From assembly GCF_005925345.1 (NCBI RefSeq), contig NZ_SSHJ01000001.1, positions 186,001 to 250,000 of the forward strand: DNA of 64,000 bases, in the 5' to 3' direction. Of the stretch, positions 26,701 through 35,539 are shown piece after piece. Made by a program: the position numbers and the translations under genes. Under the pieces are notes generated by a model. That model saw only the letters and a list, made by a program, of their open reading frames with translations, did no database searches and was not told the origin of the DNA. Position 1 is the first letter of the stretch; every line of letters begins with the position of its first letter. The DNA is from Pedobacter ureilyticus. Its GTDB lineage: Bacteria; Bacteroidota; Bacteroidia; Sphingobacteriales; Sphingobacteriaceae.

Positions 26701-29630
26701 CTTAATTTCCCAACAGACTTTAAACTAGAATAATCAATAGCTAAAAGCTGAGTAGTGCGGCTACGTAAATCCATAAAATCTAACCAAATTTTATCGACTT
26801 CTTGTTTTTTTAACGCATACTCATTAGCAAACTTGGTATTGCCATTGCTTGCTCCTGCATACAATTTCGTATTAAAAGCGTATTTGCTAGCATTAGATTT
26901 CTGTTTAATTAATCCTGGCTGAAAAGTGTAGGTGTAGCCGGTTTCTTTAATAAAGTTTTGTTGCCATTTTTCGTTGTTAAAAACTAAAACGTTTTCTTTA
27001 ATTGGGCCAACTAAAAGTTCTCTTTCTGAGCGATTATTCGGATTAACGAGCAAACGGGAATCAGAATTAGCTGCCGAAACGGTGGTTTTTTGCAAATTAA
27101 AATTATTGGCTACTCTGATCATGTAACGATCTAACTCTTCGCTTTCTTGTGCAGTAAGCGTAGTGGGTTTACTGACGGTTACCACTTTGTTGGTGCTATC
27201 TGCCAAAATGCTAAATATCGTTTTTTTACCAGCGGCGATGTTGTAATTTTTAATGGTTACCAATTTATCCGCTGTGCGTATTTTAAAATCGTGCAAACCG
27301 GGTTTTACCACAAATGAATAACGTTGTAATTGTTGCGCTTGGTTAAAAAATACGGGTACATCATCTATGTAAACTATGTTAGCCGGCAAAATTGCCCCAT
27401 CCAACATCACAAATGGTGCAACTTGTGTAGTGGTATCATTGGTACTTTCAATTACGTTGTAAATTGGTTTGGGGTGCATGAACTTGAAATATTCGATAGT
27501 ATCTAGTCCCAGATTTTTGCTCCATTTCGTCCACGTAAGCTCATCTAGTTTTTTGCTTACGTTGCTGTATGCTTCATCTGCTTCTACCTCTAATTTATTG
27601 GTTTTATGGGCTAGAAACCTCTTACCCAAATAAGGCAATCTGGGCCCAGAAACATTACCAAATTTAGAGGTAAAAGCTTGTGCTGTAACATCTGTTTGCG
27701 GAACAGGCTGGCGATTAATATCGGTAACCTGCACCAGCATATTTACTTTTTGGCCAGGGTAAACCATATCTGGCGCTATCAATTTTAAATTTAATTGGTA
27801 CGGATTATAAAATGCACTTACCTCGCTGGTTTCCTCATCGCCACCCCAAAAATAGTTGATGCGCACATGGCTTGCTTTGCGGCTATCGCTTTTAATCAAC
27901 GTATCCAACTGATTGGAATATCCCCTTAAAAAAACTTTATTGCCCGCAAAAATGGTATACCAAAACGGAATTTTATGCTCGTTTATAACCACTACACGCA
28001 AGCTATCTTTGTTTTGCATGGCATTAATTTGCAGCTCGGGTTTTAAATCTGTAATGTAAATGGTTGTGGTGTCTTTTGGCGTTTCAATTTCGAGGTATTC
28101 GGCGCTATAATCGGTTTTACCTACATAAGGCAAGGCAATATTTGTTGAATTGATAAGCACATCATCTTTTGTATAGCTGCTCATTTTGGCCAATTGGTTT
28201 TCGCTTTTTCCGTTTACCAAATAAGCAATTGCAATGCTATCTTTTTTAAATTCTGAAGTAATTTCTATTGGCTTATTTGCCTTTTTAGCGACCGTAATAT
28301 CATTATAGGTTAACGATTTTGATGCCGTTCTAACTTCGTTATTGCTGTTGAGCAATTTGGCATTTAAGTTGAAACTGAGGTTGGCTTTAGGAAAAATCTC
28401 AGCGGGCAAAACCAATTTCGTTTCACCCACGGGATCTAATGTGATATTCTTTTGCCAAAGTGTATCGGGCACAAAAACATCGTTGTCATTATAGAAATTT
28501 ACGTAGCTTGTAGTTAAGGTAAGCTCTACCCTTCCATCGGGCACTGCCAACTCATTTTCGTCAGTTGCTTTAAAATAAACAGTAATCAAACTATCCCGAG
28601 TTTGTATACCTTTATCCGTTCGTAGAGAAAAATCAAGCGATTTAAGTTCATAATCTTCGTAACGGAAATTATTATAGATACGAAATGCTTTTTTAGGCTT
28701 CTTCGATTTTTCTTCTAGACTGATGCTATAATTTCTGTCGAGCTTTAGGTTTAAGCTATCTGCAAGTACAAAACTATATTCGTAGCCACCATTTTGGTAT
28801 GGATTAATGGTAGCCAGTTTTTTATTTACTCCATTAACCTGCAGATTTACTTCGGCTGGTTTGTTATGGATATCTCCGCCTTTGGCGTGAATAACAAAGG
28901 CTTTAAACTTAAGCGTATCCAAAGGTTTATATTTGGGTTTGCTAAAAACTAAATAACCTGCATATAAAGGTTTAGCGCTGTTTTTCTTTTTAGCTATGCT
29001 TTTAAAAGGCTGCCAAAAATACTTAACAGGAAAAGCATAGGCTATTTTTTTAAAGAAAGACCAATCTTCTCGATCGTCGTTGTAGTAGTTGCGGTCGTCA
29101 ACTTCGTATTCAAAAAAATTACTTGTTCCTTCGTGCACCACGTTAACAATGCCTTCTTCTTTTGGTTTCCTTTTTTCTCGGGGATATTTAGCTCTGTATA
29201 ACTTCGCCTTGGCGTCGTATTTTGCTATTCTTTTGCCGTCAATTTCTACTACGGCATTAGCTATCAAATTGCCTTTTACATCTGTAATATAGCATTGAAA
29301 ATCTTTTTGGTTGTTGATAAATTGCAGCGATACATTATTTTGAGATTTTAGGCTAGCGTTTAAAAAACTGCCGCTAGCATTCACCAAAAGATAATTTCCA
29401 AAAGATAATTTAGTTTTCTTATATTCTTTATCGTAATCGGAGCTGATTAAGGTATGATAAAAACTTTCATCTACCTTTTTATCCCGCAACAAAGCAAACA
29501 CTTCTTTATCAGTTAATTGATATAGAAATTTAACCTGACTAGCCTGCCGACTTTTGGATAGCTTATTTTGGGCAAGACTGTTATACGATAAGAGAGATAG
29601 TATAAAAAGTGTAAGTAAATTTAATTTCAT
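23763..29630 (-). CDS. Alpha-2-macroglobulin-like protein with embedded TonB-plug module
   Basis: A 1955-aa exported protein (signal peptide LFILSLLSYNSLAQ). The first half has macroglobulin-type repeats, with an MG2-like stretch near 215-310. A carboxypeptidase-regulatory-like domain follows near 1100-1170 (VQGRILSSQTNQPLSG). A TonB receptor plug-like segment lies near 1220-1290 (IIVDGLPFDG, DASATAIYGARAANGV). The A2M core starts near 1310 (FWQPKLVTDENGEAKFTV), and an intact thioester motif CNEQ is at 1516-1519. It may trap proteases or link to surface proteins. The plug is not followed by a barrel, so it is not a transporter. Confidence 0.85.
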   Translation of the reverse strand: MKLNLLTLFILSLLSYNSLAQNKLSKSRQASQVKFLYQLTDKEVFALLRDKKVDESFYHTLISSDYDKEYKKTKLSFGNYLLVNASGSFLNASLKSQNNVSLQFINNQKDFQCYITDVKGNLIANAVVEIDGKRIAKYDAKAKLYRAKYPREKRKPKEEGIVNVVHEGTSNFFEYEVDDRNYYNDDREDWSFFKKIAYAFPVKYFWQPFKSIAKKKNSAKPLYAGYLVFSKPKYKPLDTLKFKAFVIHAKGGDIHNKPAEVNLQVNGVNKKLATINPYQNGGYEYSFVLADSLNLKLDRNYSISLEEKSKKPKKAFRIYNNFRYEDYELKSLDFSLRTDKGIQTRDSLITVYFKATDENELAVPDGRVELTLTTSYVNFYNDNDVFVPDTLWQKNITLDPVGETKLVLPAEIFPKANLSFNLNAKLLNSNNEVRTASKSLTYNDITVAKKANKPIEITSEFKKDSIAIAYLVNGKSENQLAKMSSYTKDDVLINSTNIALPYVGKTDYSAEYLEIETPKDTTTIYITDLKPELQINAMQNKDSLRVVVINEHKIPFWYTIFAGNKVFLRGYSNQLDTLIKSDSRKASHVRINYFWGGDEETSEVSAFYNPYQLNLKLIAPDMVYPGQKVNMLVQVTDINRQPVPQTDVTAQAFTSKFGNVSGPRLPYLGKRFLAHKTNKLEVEADEAYSNVSKKLDELTWTKWSKNLGLDTIEYFKFMHPKPIYNVIESTNDTTTQVAPFVMLDGAILPANIVYIDDVPVFFNQAQQLQRYSFVVKPGLHDFKIRTADKLVTIKNYNIAAGKKTIFSILADSTNKVVTVSKPTTLTAQESEELDRYMIRVANNFNLQKTTVSAANSDSRLLVNPNNRSERELLVGPIKENVLVFNNEKWQQNFIKETGYTYTFQPGLIKQKSNASKYAFNTKLYAGASNGNTKFANEYALKKQEVDKIWLDFMDLRSRTTQLLAIDYSSLKSVGKLRYDIDTAFTNHIPYIKNVIAFKPNQANFLRIYKGDINTDNYESGRYKLMFLLKDNSYFITDEISVKANGANYYKWDEFKITEADDFSGKLDSLIKAVPSNYRQSITEANQLFFNRYVFSKSELKNTVQGRILSSQTNQPLSGIVVRIVGLDEQTTSDAKGLFSLKTPEKGKLFITATKYYDKVIDIVNGTVGDILLDSIEHNLKGVEVLGYATTRKQNLTGSVAIVKSEELVNSLQGVAAGVSLQEVVMIRGASSLTSNQKPLIIVDGLPFDGDMSSLDKDLVKDITILKDASATAIYGARAANGVIIIKSKKGNLATNAVGNLEPQQQTMRTNFNDEGFWQPKLVTDENGEAKFTVKFPDDITKWTTRVMAMNGNKQTGYTEGSIRSFKSLSANFVSPLFAVVGDSINVIGKLMNYTPLEETGIRKFSYNGQELRNSKVTFKNALIDTLSIAVKSKDSLNFEYTLAQENGYFDGERRKIPVVEAGVKETKGYFSALLRDTAVNYAFDKNLGKITLRAEASVFPVFLDEITKLRNYEYLCNEQLASKLKGLLLEKRVRKYLNQKFTHEKDIAFILKKLQQNKTPQGTWGWWQNSEEQMWISLHVVEALLQAEKDGYAVDLNKALLQRYLVGKLTDNANYGDIQIIKLLHLLDGKNYIKDWVLAFEEQELKRDALLTPELLAIKQRETKPSTYALLEMMELRQLAGLKIDLDALVKLKKQTMFGSMYWGDESIRFWDNSIQNTLLAYRILKNAGGYENELEKIALYFLEQRKDGQWRNTFESALILETILPAFLVNQDTREPASLRINEQTVSKFPYAQVMENPTDLKVIKKGNSAVYFTAYQQFQNTKPKKVAKDFVVSTSLLQQGNVVNTLKAGQTTTLKVEVEAKADAEYVMIEIPIPAGCSYENKLQTFWGVETHREYFKEKTSIFCTKLKQGKYTFTIDLMPRYSGSYVLNPAKAEMMYFPVFYGREGMKKMEIK

Positions 29631-29797
29631 AAGCTAACTGTTTATCAATGGATGAATTTTCGATTGACAATCCATAAATTAATAGATAGCTAATGTACTT
29701 TTTTTTGTTGAGGATGATTTGCTTTTGCTAGAGCCTATTTGAATATCCGGTTACGCATTGACTACCAAAATTTAATAATTTACTTAAATTAGCCTCC

Positions 29798-30445
29798 ATG
29801 GAAAACGAAATCAAAATACCACTACTTAACCCAGAGCAAATTAGGGTTTTAGGCGCTTTAATGGAGAAAGCCAAAACCACACCAGATTATTACCCAATGA
29901 CGATGAATGGTTTGGTAAGTGCGTGTAACCAAAAAACTTCTCGTAAACCTGTGGTTAACTACGATGAAGAAACCATTGGTGCGGCACTAAATTCATTAAA
30001 AATAGCAGGGTTGATCTCTACGGCTACAGGAGGCTCAAGCAGAGCTACCAAGTACAAACATAATTTTGCTATCGTTTACCCTATTTTACCTTCGGAAGTA
30101 GCAGTAATGTGTTTGCTATTTTTACGTGGGCCACAAACTCCTGGCGAAATTAACACCAACTCTGGCAGATTGTATGAGTTTGAGACCTTGGAAGAAGTTA
30201 ACCAAACGCTAGAAAAGTTAGCTGGCGAAGGTTACCTTAAACAATTACCTAAACGCCCCGGACAAAAAGAGCAACGCTACATGCATCTCTTTAGCGGCGA
30301 TGTAGAGTTTGCAGAAGATGATTTTGGCAATGATGAAATGCCAGCTAAAGCTAATTCAGCGCTGGAAGAAAGAGTGGTAAAACTAGAAGCTGAACTGGCG
30401 GAATTAAAAGAGAGTTTTGAAAAATTGATGAAAGAGCTTTATTAG
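29798..30445 (+). CDS. YceH family protein (DUF480)
   Basis: A 215-aa protein of the YceH/DUF480 family. It starts in the family manner (LNPEQIRVLGALMEKAKTTPDYYPMT) and has two winged-helix-like halves: SLNSLKIAGLISTAT and then LLFLRGPQTPGEINTNSGRLYEF. The C-terminus (about 175-215) is a short coiled coil rich in Glu and Leu. The molecular role of the family is not established; a DNA-binding fold is inferred. The gene stands alone between the divergent A2M-like gene and a convergent peptidase gene. Confidence 0.9.
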   Translation: MENEIKIPLLNPEQIRVLGALMEKAKTTPDYYPMTMNGLVSACNQKTSRKPVVNYDEETIGAALNSLKIAGLISTATGGSSRATKYKHNFAIVYPILPSEVAVMCLLFLRGPQTPGEINTNSGRLYEFETLEEVNQTLEKLAGEGYLKQLPKRPGQKEQRYMHLFSGDVEFAEDDFGNDEMPAKANSALEERVVKLEAELAELKESFEKLMKELY

Positions 30446-30533
30446 TGGCGAGTAGTTAGGTATTAGGACTTAGTGTCTAGAAAAAACTGAACTCTCATTG
30501 AAAACCTAATACCTTTTACCTAACACCTCTTAC

Positions 30534-31313
30534 CTATACAAACCGCTTAATCACTCTTAACTTATGCGTGTATTTCCCTAACTCGGCATTATAAATCCCC
30601 TGGTTATCAACTGGGTCAATACGCACTTTACCCGCCGAATGGATAATTTGATCGCTACTTAACATCATACCTACATGCGTAATTTTACCTTCCTCGTTAT
30701 CAAAAAAGGCCAAATCTCCTAATTTTGCATTAGCCAAGAAATCTACCAATTGACCTTCTTCTACTTGCTGTGAAGCATCACGCTTTAATTGAATGCCATT
30801 AAGTTTGTAAACAGCTTGCACAAATCCAGAGCAATCTATACCAAAAAAAGTGCGGCCGCCCCACAGGTAAGGCGAGTTTAAAAAGAACTTCGCTGTTTCT
30901 TCTACTTTAGCTGTAAATTCAGCAGCATTAGGCACAAATGGAGTAGTTTTTACTTCAAAGCGGATGTCGCCTAAAAAACAGTAACCATCTTCGTAAAAAG
31001 GCAGGGTACTTCCCGGACTTAGGTAATAAACTTCTCCGTTATCATTTACCAAACGATTATCAAAATTCACTGCCGTAACATACCTGTAGCTCTGCTCATC
31101 GTTATACTGCAAAGCCGTAAGTTGCTGCAACTGTTTATGGTCCATCCACCCTTCGTAATGATCATGATGTGTTTTTACGAAACACCATTTTTCTTCTTTC
31201 TCTAAAACGATAACCCTATCGCCAAATAATAATTGCGAAACAATTTCACTACGATCTGTAGGTTCTTTCCTAAGTGGTGCCACCGAAATTCGGCAAACGT
31301 GGTATCCTTCCAT
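30534..31313 (-). CDS. NlpC/P60 (C40) peptidase with N-terminal SH3 domains
   Basis: A 259-aa cell-wall peptidase that probably cleaves between D-glutamate and the diamino acid of muropeptides. The first 120 residues form two SH3b-type domains (APLRKEPTDRSE; GDRVIVLEKEEKW). The NlpC/P60 domain has catalytic Cys161 in FGIDCSGF, His213 in ITHVGM, and His225 as the likely third residue. No signal peptide or lipobox is evident, so it may act in the cytoplasm on recycled peptides like YkfC-type enzymes. It is a single gene, transcribed divergently from the Usp gene. Confidence 0.88.
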   Translation of the reverse strand: MEGYHVCRISVAPLRKEPTDRSEIVSQLLFGDRVIVLEKEEKWCFVKTHHDHYEGWMDHKQLQQLTALQYNDEQSYRYVTAVNFDNRLVNDNGEVYYLSPGSTLPFYEDGYCFLGDIRFEVKTTPFVPNAAEFTAKVEETAKFFLNSPYLWGGRTFFGIDCSGFVQAVYKLNGIQLKRDASQQVEEGQLVDFLANAKLGDLAFFDNEEGKITHVGMMLSSDQIIHSAGKVRIDPVDNQGIYNAELGKYTHKLRVIKRFV

Positions 31314-31435
31314 ATTGATTTATCAAAATCAAAAATAAGTTAATTTTATGACAACCATCAGCAAATTTTATGCAGTTTATTATAAACTTTAATACTCGCT
31401 TTTTGTTAAATTAGTAGAATAAAACAATTAAAGCC

Positions 31436-31885
31436 ATGAACTATAAAAGAATTTTAATTGCTGTAGATAACAGTATATCTGCAGAAAAAGCGGCAAAAGT
31501 TGGATATGAGATGGCTACACTTTATAGTGCTGAAGTAGCATTGTTAAATATCGTAGAACCTGCTCCTCCTATTGCTAACCCAGATTTCGGCTTTACACCA
31601 GCCATTATAGATCTTTATGATAACAGTATCGAAAACAGCCATGTTTTGCTTAAAGAGATAGAAAGCAAATTTGGCAATGACACCAAAACTACTTACCTCT
31701 CTGTAATGGATACTGCTACAAACGGCATTCTACAACAATCTGAAGAATGGCAGGCTGATTTAATTGTATTAGGTACACACGGGAGAACGGGGTTGAACCA
31801 TTTCTTAATGGGTAGCGTTGCCGAACATGTGGCCAGAAAATCGGCTTGTCCGGTACTGATTGTACCTAACAAAGCAGAAGTGTAG
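31436..31885 (+). CDS. Universal stress protein, UspA family
   Basis: A 149-aa single-domain universal stress protein. It opens with ILIAVDNSISAEKAAKVG and ends with the ATP-binding pattern GTHGRTGLNHFLMGSVAEHV followed by CPVLIVP, so it is probably of the nucleotide-binding type. The physiological cue is unknown. It is a lone gene between two minus-strand genes. Confidence 0.92.
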   Translation: MNYKRILIAVDNSISAEKAAKVGYEMATLYSAEVALLNIVEPAPPIANPDFGFTPAIIDLYDNSIENSHVLLKEIESKFGNDTKTTYLSVMDTATNGILQQSEEWQADLIVLGTHGRTGLNHFLMGSVAEHVARKSACPVLIVPNKAEV

Positions 31886-31969
31886 CTTTTTATAATGGTT
31901 AATGATTAACATCCATTTATTGCCGCTGTTTAATTTTTTGATATTTAATTAATGGTTTTTGATAATTGG

Positions 31970-33460
31970 TTATTTATCATTTATTATTTTCTTAGTTAAT
32001 CCATTATTCACTGTACGCCAAATATTTAAAGGATTTTCGTTTTTCAGTTCGTCAGGTAAAAATTCATTGTCCCAATTTTGAAAACTTACTGGTCTGGCAA
32101 AACGTTTAATCCCATCAGCGCCTACCGCAGTAAACCTTGAATCTGTTGTGGCAGGAAAAGGACCGCCATGTTGCATCGCCAACGCTACAGCTACTCCGGT
32201 AGGTACATTGTTCATGATGAAACGACCACATTTTTCTCTCAAAACACTCAAAAGCGTTTCGTGTGTTGTTAAATCTTCGGCGGTACCCATTAAACTTACT
32301 GTAAGCTGCCCATTCAATTTTTGTGCAACCTCCAACATTTCCTCCCTGTTTTTGCAGACCACTAATAACGAATATGGCCCAAAAACCTCCTCGTGAAGCT
32401 CTGGATTTGCTAAGAAATGTTGGGCTCCTACTTTCGCCAAGGTAATTACTCCATCTTCTTCGCCCATCTTATAATCACTTTGGTAAATTACTTCTACCCT
32501 ACGTTGGCTAATGGCATTTTGCATGTTGTTAACATAATTTCTAGCGATGCCTTTGTGAAGCATTTTTCCGGGCACTACTTCTTTTATATTTTCCGTTAGT
32601 TCTTTCACAACCAATTCTAATGCCTCGCTACTGATGCCAATCATCAATCCTGGGTTGGTACAAAACTGCCCCATATCTTGGGTAATTGAACCGCTTAGCT
32701 GTTGAGCAATCCATGAATAATCTTTTTTGAGCTTATCGGGCAATAAAAATACAGGATTGATACTTCCCATTTCGGCAAAAACTGGAATAGGCTGTTTACG
32801 TTGAGTCGCTAAATCAAACAATGCCCTACCGCCCGTGTACGAACCAGTAAAACCAACTGCTTTTACCGCTTCATGTTTTACCAAATAGGCGGATTTTTCT
32901 ATATCCGCGGCGTAGATATGTGCAAAAACACCATCGGGCAGCTGGCATTTTTTCGCCGCAGCCAAAATTGCCTTGGTTACTAACGTAGATGTTTGGGCAT
33001 GAGCCGGATGTGCCTTTACTATTACTGGACAGCCCGCTGCAAATGCACAGGCCGTATCTCCACCAGCGGTAGAATAAGCAAATGGAAAATTACTGGCTCC
33101 AAAAACCACTACGGGGCCCAAGGGCACCAACATTTTGCGCAAATCTGGTTTTGGAGGTGTTGCCGCTACATTGCCTACATCAATACGAGCTTCTAGCCAA
33201 TCTCCACGTTCGGCGGCTTCGGCATAGCTATTCAATTGAAAAATAGTCCGCTTTCGCTCTGCGTACAATCTATTCTCATTCAAATGCGTTTCCTCAACTG
33301 CAGTTTTAATCAATTCTTCTCCCAACGCTTCAATTTCTAAAGCAATGGCTCGCATAAAATTAGCTCGTTCTTTTAAAGAAGTGTTTTTATACTGATAAAA
33401 AGCCTGCTGAGATTTAGCTATAATTTGGTCTATTTCTTGAATGGTATGATCTGGATACAT
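31970..33460 (-). CDS. Alpha-ketoglutaric semialdehyde dehydrogenase (2,5-dioxovalerate dehydrogenase)
   Basis: A 496-aa NADP-type aldehyde dehydrogenase whose sequence style (PLGPVVVFGASNFPFAYSTAGGDTA, AEMGSINPVFLLP, QFCTNPGL) matches the 2,5-dioxovalerate dehydrogenase group. Cys267 is the nucleophile and the general-base glutamate (AEMGSINP) is present, unlike in the gapN-like gene at 8271. It would oxidise 2-oxoglutarate semialdehyde to 2-oxoglutarate in pentose, hydroxyproline or aldarate breakdown. No other gene of those pathways is next to it. Confidence 0.85.
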   Translation of the reverse strand: MYPDHTIQEIDQIIAKSQQAFYQYKNTSLKERANFMRAIALEIEALGEELIKTAVEETHLNENRLYAERKRTIFQLNSYAEAAERGDWLEARIDVGNVAATPPKPDLRKMLVPLGPVVVFGASNFPFAYSTAGGDTACAFAAGCPVIVKAHPAHAQTSTLVTKAILAAAKKCQLPDGVFAHIYAADIEKSAYLVKHEAVKAVGFTGSYTGGRALFDLATQRKQPIPVFAEMGSINPVFLLPDKLKKDYSWIAQQLSGSITQDMGQFCTNPGLMIGISSEALELVVKELTENIKEVVPGKMLHKGIARNYVNNMQNAISQRRVEVIYQSDYKMGEEDGVITLAKVGAQHFLANPELHEEVFGPYSLLVVCKNREEMLEVAQKLNGQLTVSLMGTAEDLTTHETLLSVLREKCGRFIMNNVPTGVAVALAMQHGGPFPATTDSRFTAVGADGIKRFARPVSFQNWDNEFLPDELKNENPLNIWRTVNNGLTKKIINDK

Positions 33461-33501
33461 AGTAAATGATAAACAGTTAAAGGTAAGAATTGTTGAGATA
33501 T

Positions 33502-33660
33502 TTGGTTCATTGGTTCATTGGTTCATTAGGGATTTGTCTAATTGGTTATTGGTTCATTAGGGATTTGTCTAATTGGTTATTGGTTTAATTGGTTATTGGT
33601 TTAATTGTTTAACTGGCTATTTGTTAAATTGGTTATTTGTTGATTATTTATTGGTTTGGC
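33502..33660. repeat. TTGGTTCATT/TTGGTTATT repeat array
   Basis: This AT-rich stretch has two perfect adjoining copies of a 31-base unit (33520-33550 and 33551-33581; unit begins GGTTCATTAGGGATTTGTCT). They are flanked by shorter copies of TTGGTTCAT and TTGGTTATTGGTTTAA. A similar array lies at 53811-53930. No spacers separate the units, so it is not CRISPR. Confidence 0.8.
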
Positions 33661-33734
33661 GGTAAACTAACAATTAGCAACTGAAAACTGAAAAATTATC
33701 CATTACTTTGAAATACTAACATATTTTAAAAAAA

Positions 33735-35510
33735 ATGACACACCTACAAAAGTTAGCGGCCATACGTAATTTAATGAAACAAGATGGCGTTGCAGCATAT
33801 ATCATCCCATCGGCAGATCCACATATTAGCGAATACTTACCCAGTTTTTATAAAAGCATACGTTTTGTAAGCGGCTTTACAGGCTCGGTAAGCACAGTAG
33901 TCATTACCCAAGATTTTGCTGGTTTATGGGCAGATTCAAGATATTTTGTACAGGCCGAGGAGCAATTACAAGGCACCGGCTTTGAACTAGTTAAATTAAA
34001 AGCACAAGGTGTAGCAGAATATATAGACTGGCTCGACGAAACACTGCCTCAAGGAAGTAAAGTTGCTTTCGATGAAAATACAGTTTCAGTGCTGTTAGGC
34101 TTACAATTAGAAAAGCAATTGGCATTCAAAAAAATTAGCTTTGAGAACCAAGATTATGTTGGTCAAATTTGGAACGACAGACCGCCGTTACCTGCGAAGC
34201 CAGCTTTTTTATTAGCAGATGAAGTGGTAGGGCAATCGGTACAGAGCAAACTGACGGCCATTAGAGCTTCGTTAAAAAAACAGCGTGTGGCTTACCATTT
34301 GGTATCTTCATTAGATGATATGGCTTGGATTTTTAACCTAAGAGGACAAGATGTGGGTTATAATCCGGTAGTGTTAAGCTTTGCATTAATTACTGAAGAT
34401 AAAGCTACCATCTACATCGATAAAAATAAACTAACAGCTGGTGATTTAGCAACATTGGCCAATCAGAAGGTATCAATTGCCGACTACAATGCCTTAGCTA
34501 CAGATTTACAACAGTTGCCTACAAACAGCAATATCTTAATAGATCCAAAACGCAACTGCTATTTTATGTACAAGCAAGTTGCCAAGGGTGTGCAAACGGT
34601 TTTAGAAACCAACCCATCAACGTATCTAAAAGCTATAAAAAACGACGTTGAAATTACCAATACCCGTAAAACGATGATTAAAGATGGTGCTGCAATGACC
34701 AAATTTTTTAAATGGGTAAAAGAAAATATTGGCAAAGTTGAAATTACAGAGCTATCTGCTGCCGAAGTTTTGAAGAACTTTAGGGCGGAGCAAGAAGGTT
34801 TTGTGGGCGAAAGTTTCAATACCATTGCGGGCTACAAAGCTCACGGTGCCTTGCCTCATTACGCCGCTACGCCAGCAAGCGATGTTGAAGTAAAAGCGGA
34901 TGGTTTGTTCTTAGTAGATTCTGGTGGCCAATACTTATACGGCACTACAGATATTACCCGTGTAATCCCAATGGGAAACAATACCGACGAAGAAAGTACC
35001 GATTACACCTTAGTGCTAAAAGCGATGATTGAAGGTTGTAAAACCCGTTTCCCAAAAGGAACTTGTGGTTATCAGATTGATGCCATTACACGCCGGCCAA
35101 TGTGGGATTATGCTTTAAATTATGGTCACGGTACTGGCCACGGCGTGGGTTATTATTTGAATGTACACGAAGGGCCGCATGTGTTTAACGCTTCGGCAAC
35201 GCCAATTGCTATTGAGTTAGGCACCATTACCTCTATAGAACCCGGCATTTATCGTATTGGCAAACACGGTATTCGTATAGAGAATTTGGTTTTAACCATT
35301 AAAGATGAAATGAATGAATTTAATGAGTTTTATGCTTTCGAAAGTTTAACCCTAGCTCCTATTGATACTACCTTAATAAAGAAAGAACTGTTAGAAACTT
35401 CTCACATCGATTGGTTAAACCAATACCATAAAGAGGTATATGAAAAGGTTAGCCCATTATTAAATGAGGATGAACAAAACTTTTTGAAAGAAATGACCAA
35501 GGCGATTTAA
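33735..35510 (+). CDS. Xaa-Pro aminopeptidase P (M24 family)
   Basis: A 591-aa three-domain aminopeptidase P that removes an N-terminal residue before proline. Two creatinase-like N-terminal domains (about 1-150 and 155-310) precede the pita-bread catalytic domain. Metal ligands are visible: the Asp of LFLVDSGGQY, the Asp of GTTDITR, the His of GHGTGHGVGYYLNVHEGP, the Glu of TSIEPGIY and the Glu of GIRIENL. No signal peptide is seen, so it is cytosolic. It lies 29 bases before the DUF389 gene. Confidence 0.93.
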   Translation: MTHLQKLAAIRNLMKQDGVAAYIIPSADPHISEYLPSFYKSIRFVSGFTGSVSTVVITQDFAGLWADSRYFVQAEEQLQGTGFELVKLKAQGVAEYIDWLDETLPQGSKVAFDENTVSVLLGLQLEKQLAFKKISFENQDYVGQIWNDRPPLPAKPAFLLADEVVGQSVQSKLTAIRASLKKQRVAYHLVSSLDDMAWIFNLRGQDVGYNPVVLSFALITEDKATIYIDKNKLTAGDLATLANQKVSIADYNALATDLQQLPTNSNILIDPKRNCYFMYKQVAKGVQTVLETNPSTYLKAIKNDVEITNTRKTMIKDGAAMTKFFKWVKENIGKVEITELSAAEVLKNFRAEQEGFVGESFNTIAGYKAHGALPHYAATPASDVEVKADGLFLVDSGGQYLYGTTDITRVIPMGNNTDEESTDYTLVLKAMIEGCKTRFPKGTCGYQIDAITRRPMWDYALNYGHGTGHGVGYYLNVHEGPHVFNASATPIAIELGTITSIEPGIYRIGKHGIRIENLVLTIKDEMNEFNEFYAFESLTLAPIDTTLIKKELLETSHIDWLNQYHKEVYEKVSPLLNEDEQNFLKEMTKAI

Positions 35511-35539
35511 ATTAGTCTTACCCAAAAGTAAACACTACC

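Noticed and set aside
33502..33660. CRISPR array
   Set aside because: The units adjoin without unique spacers and no cas gene is in the window.
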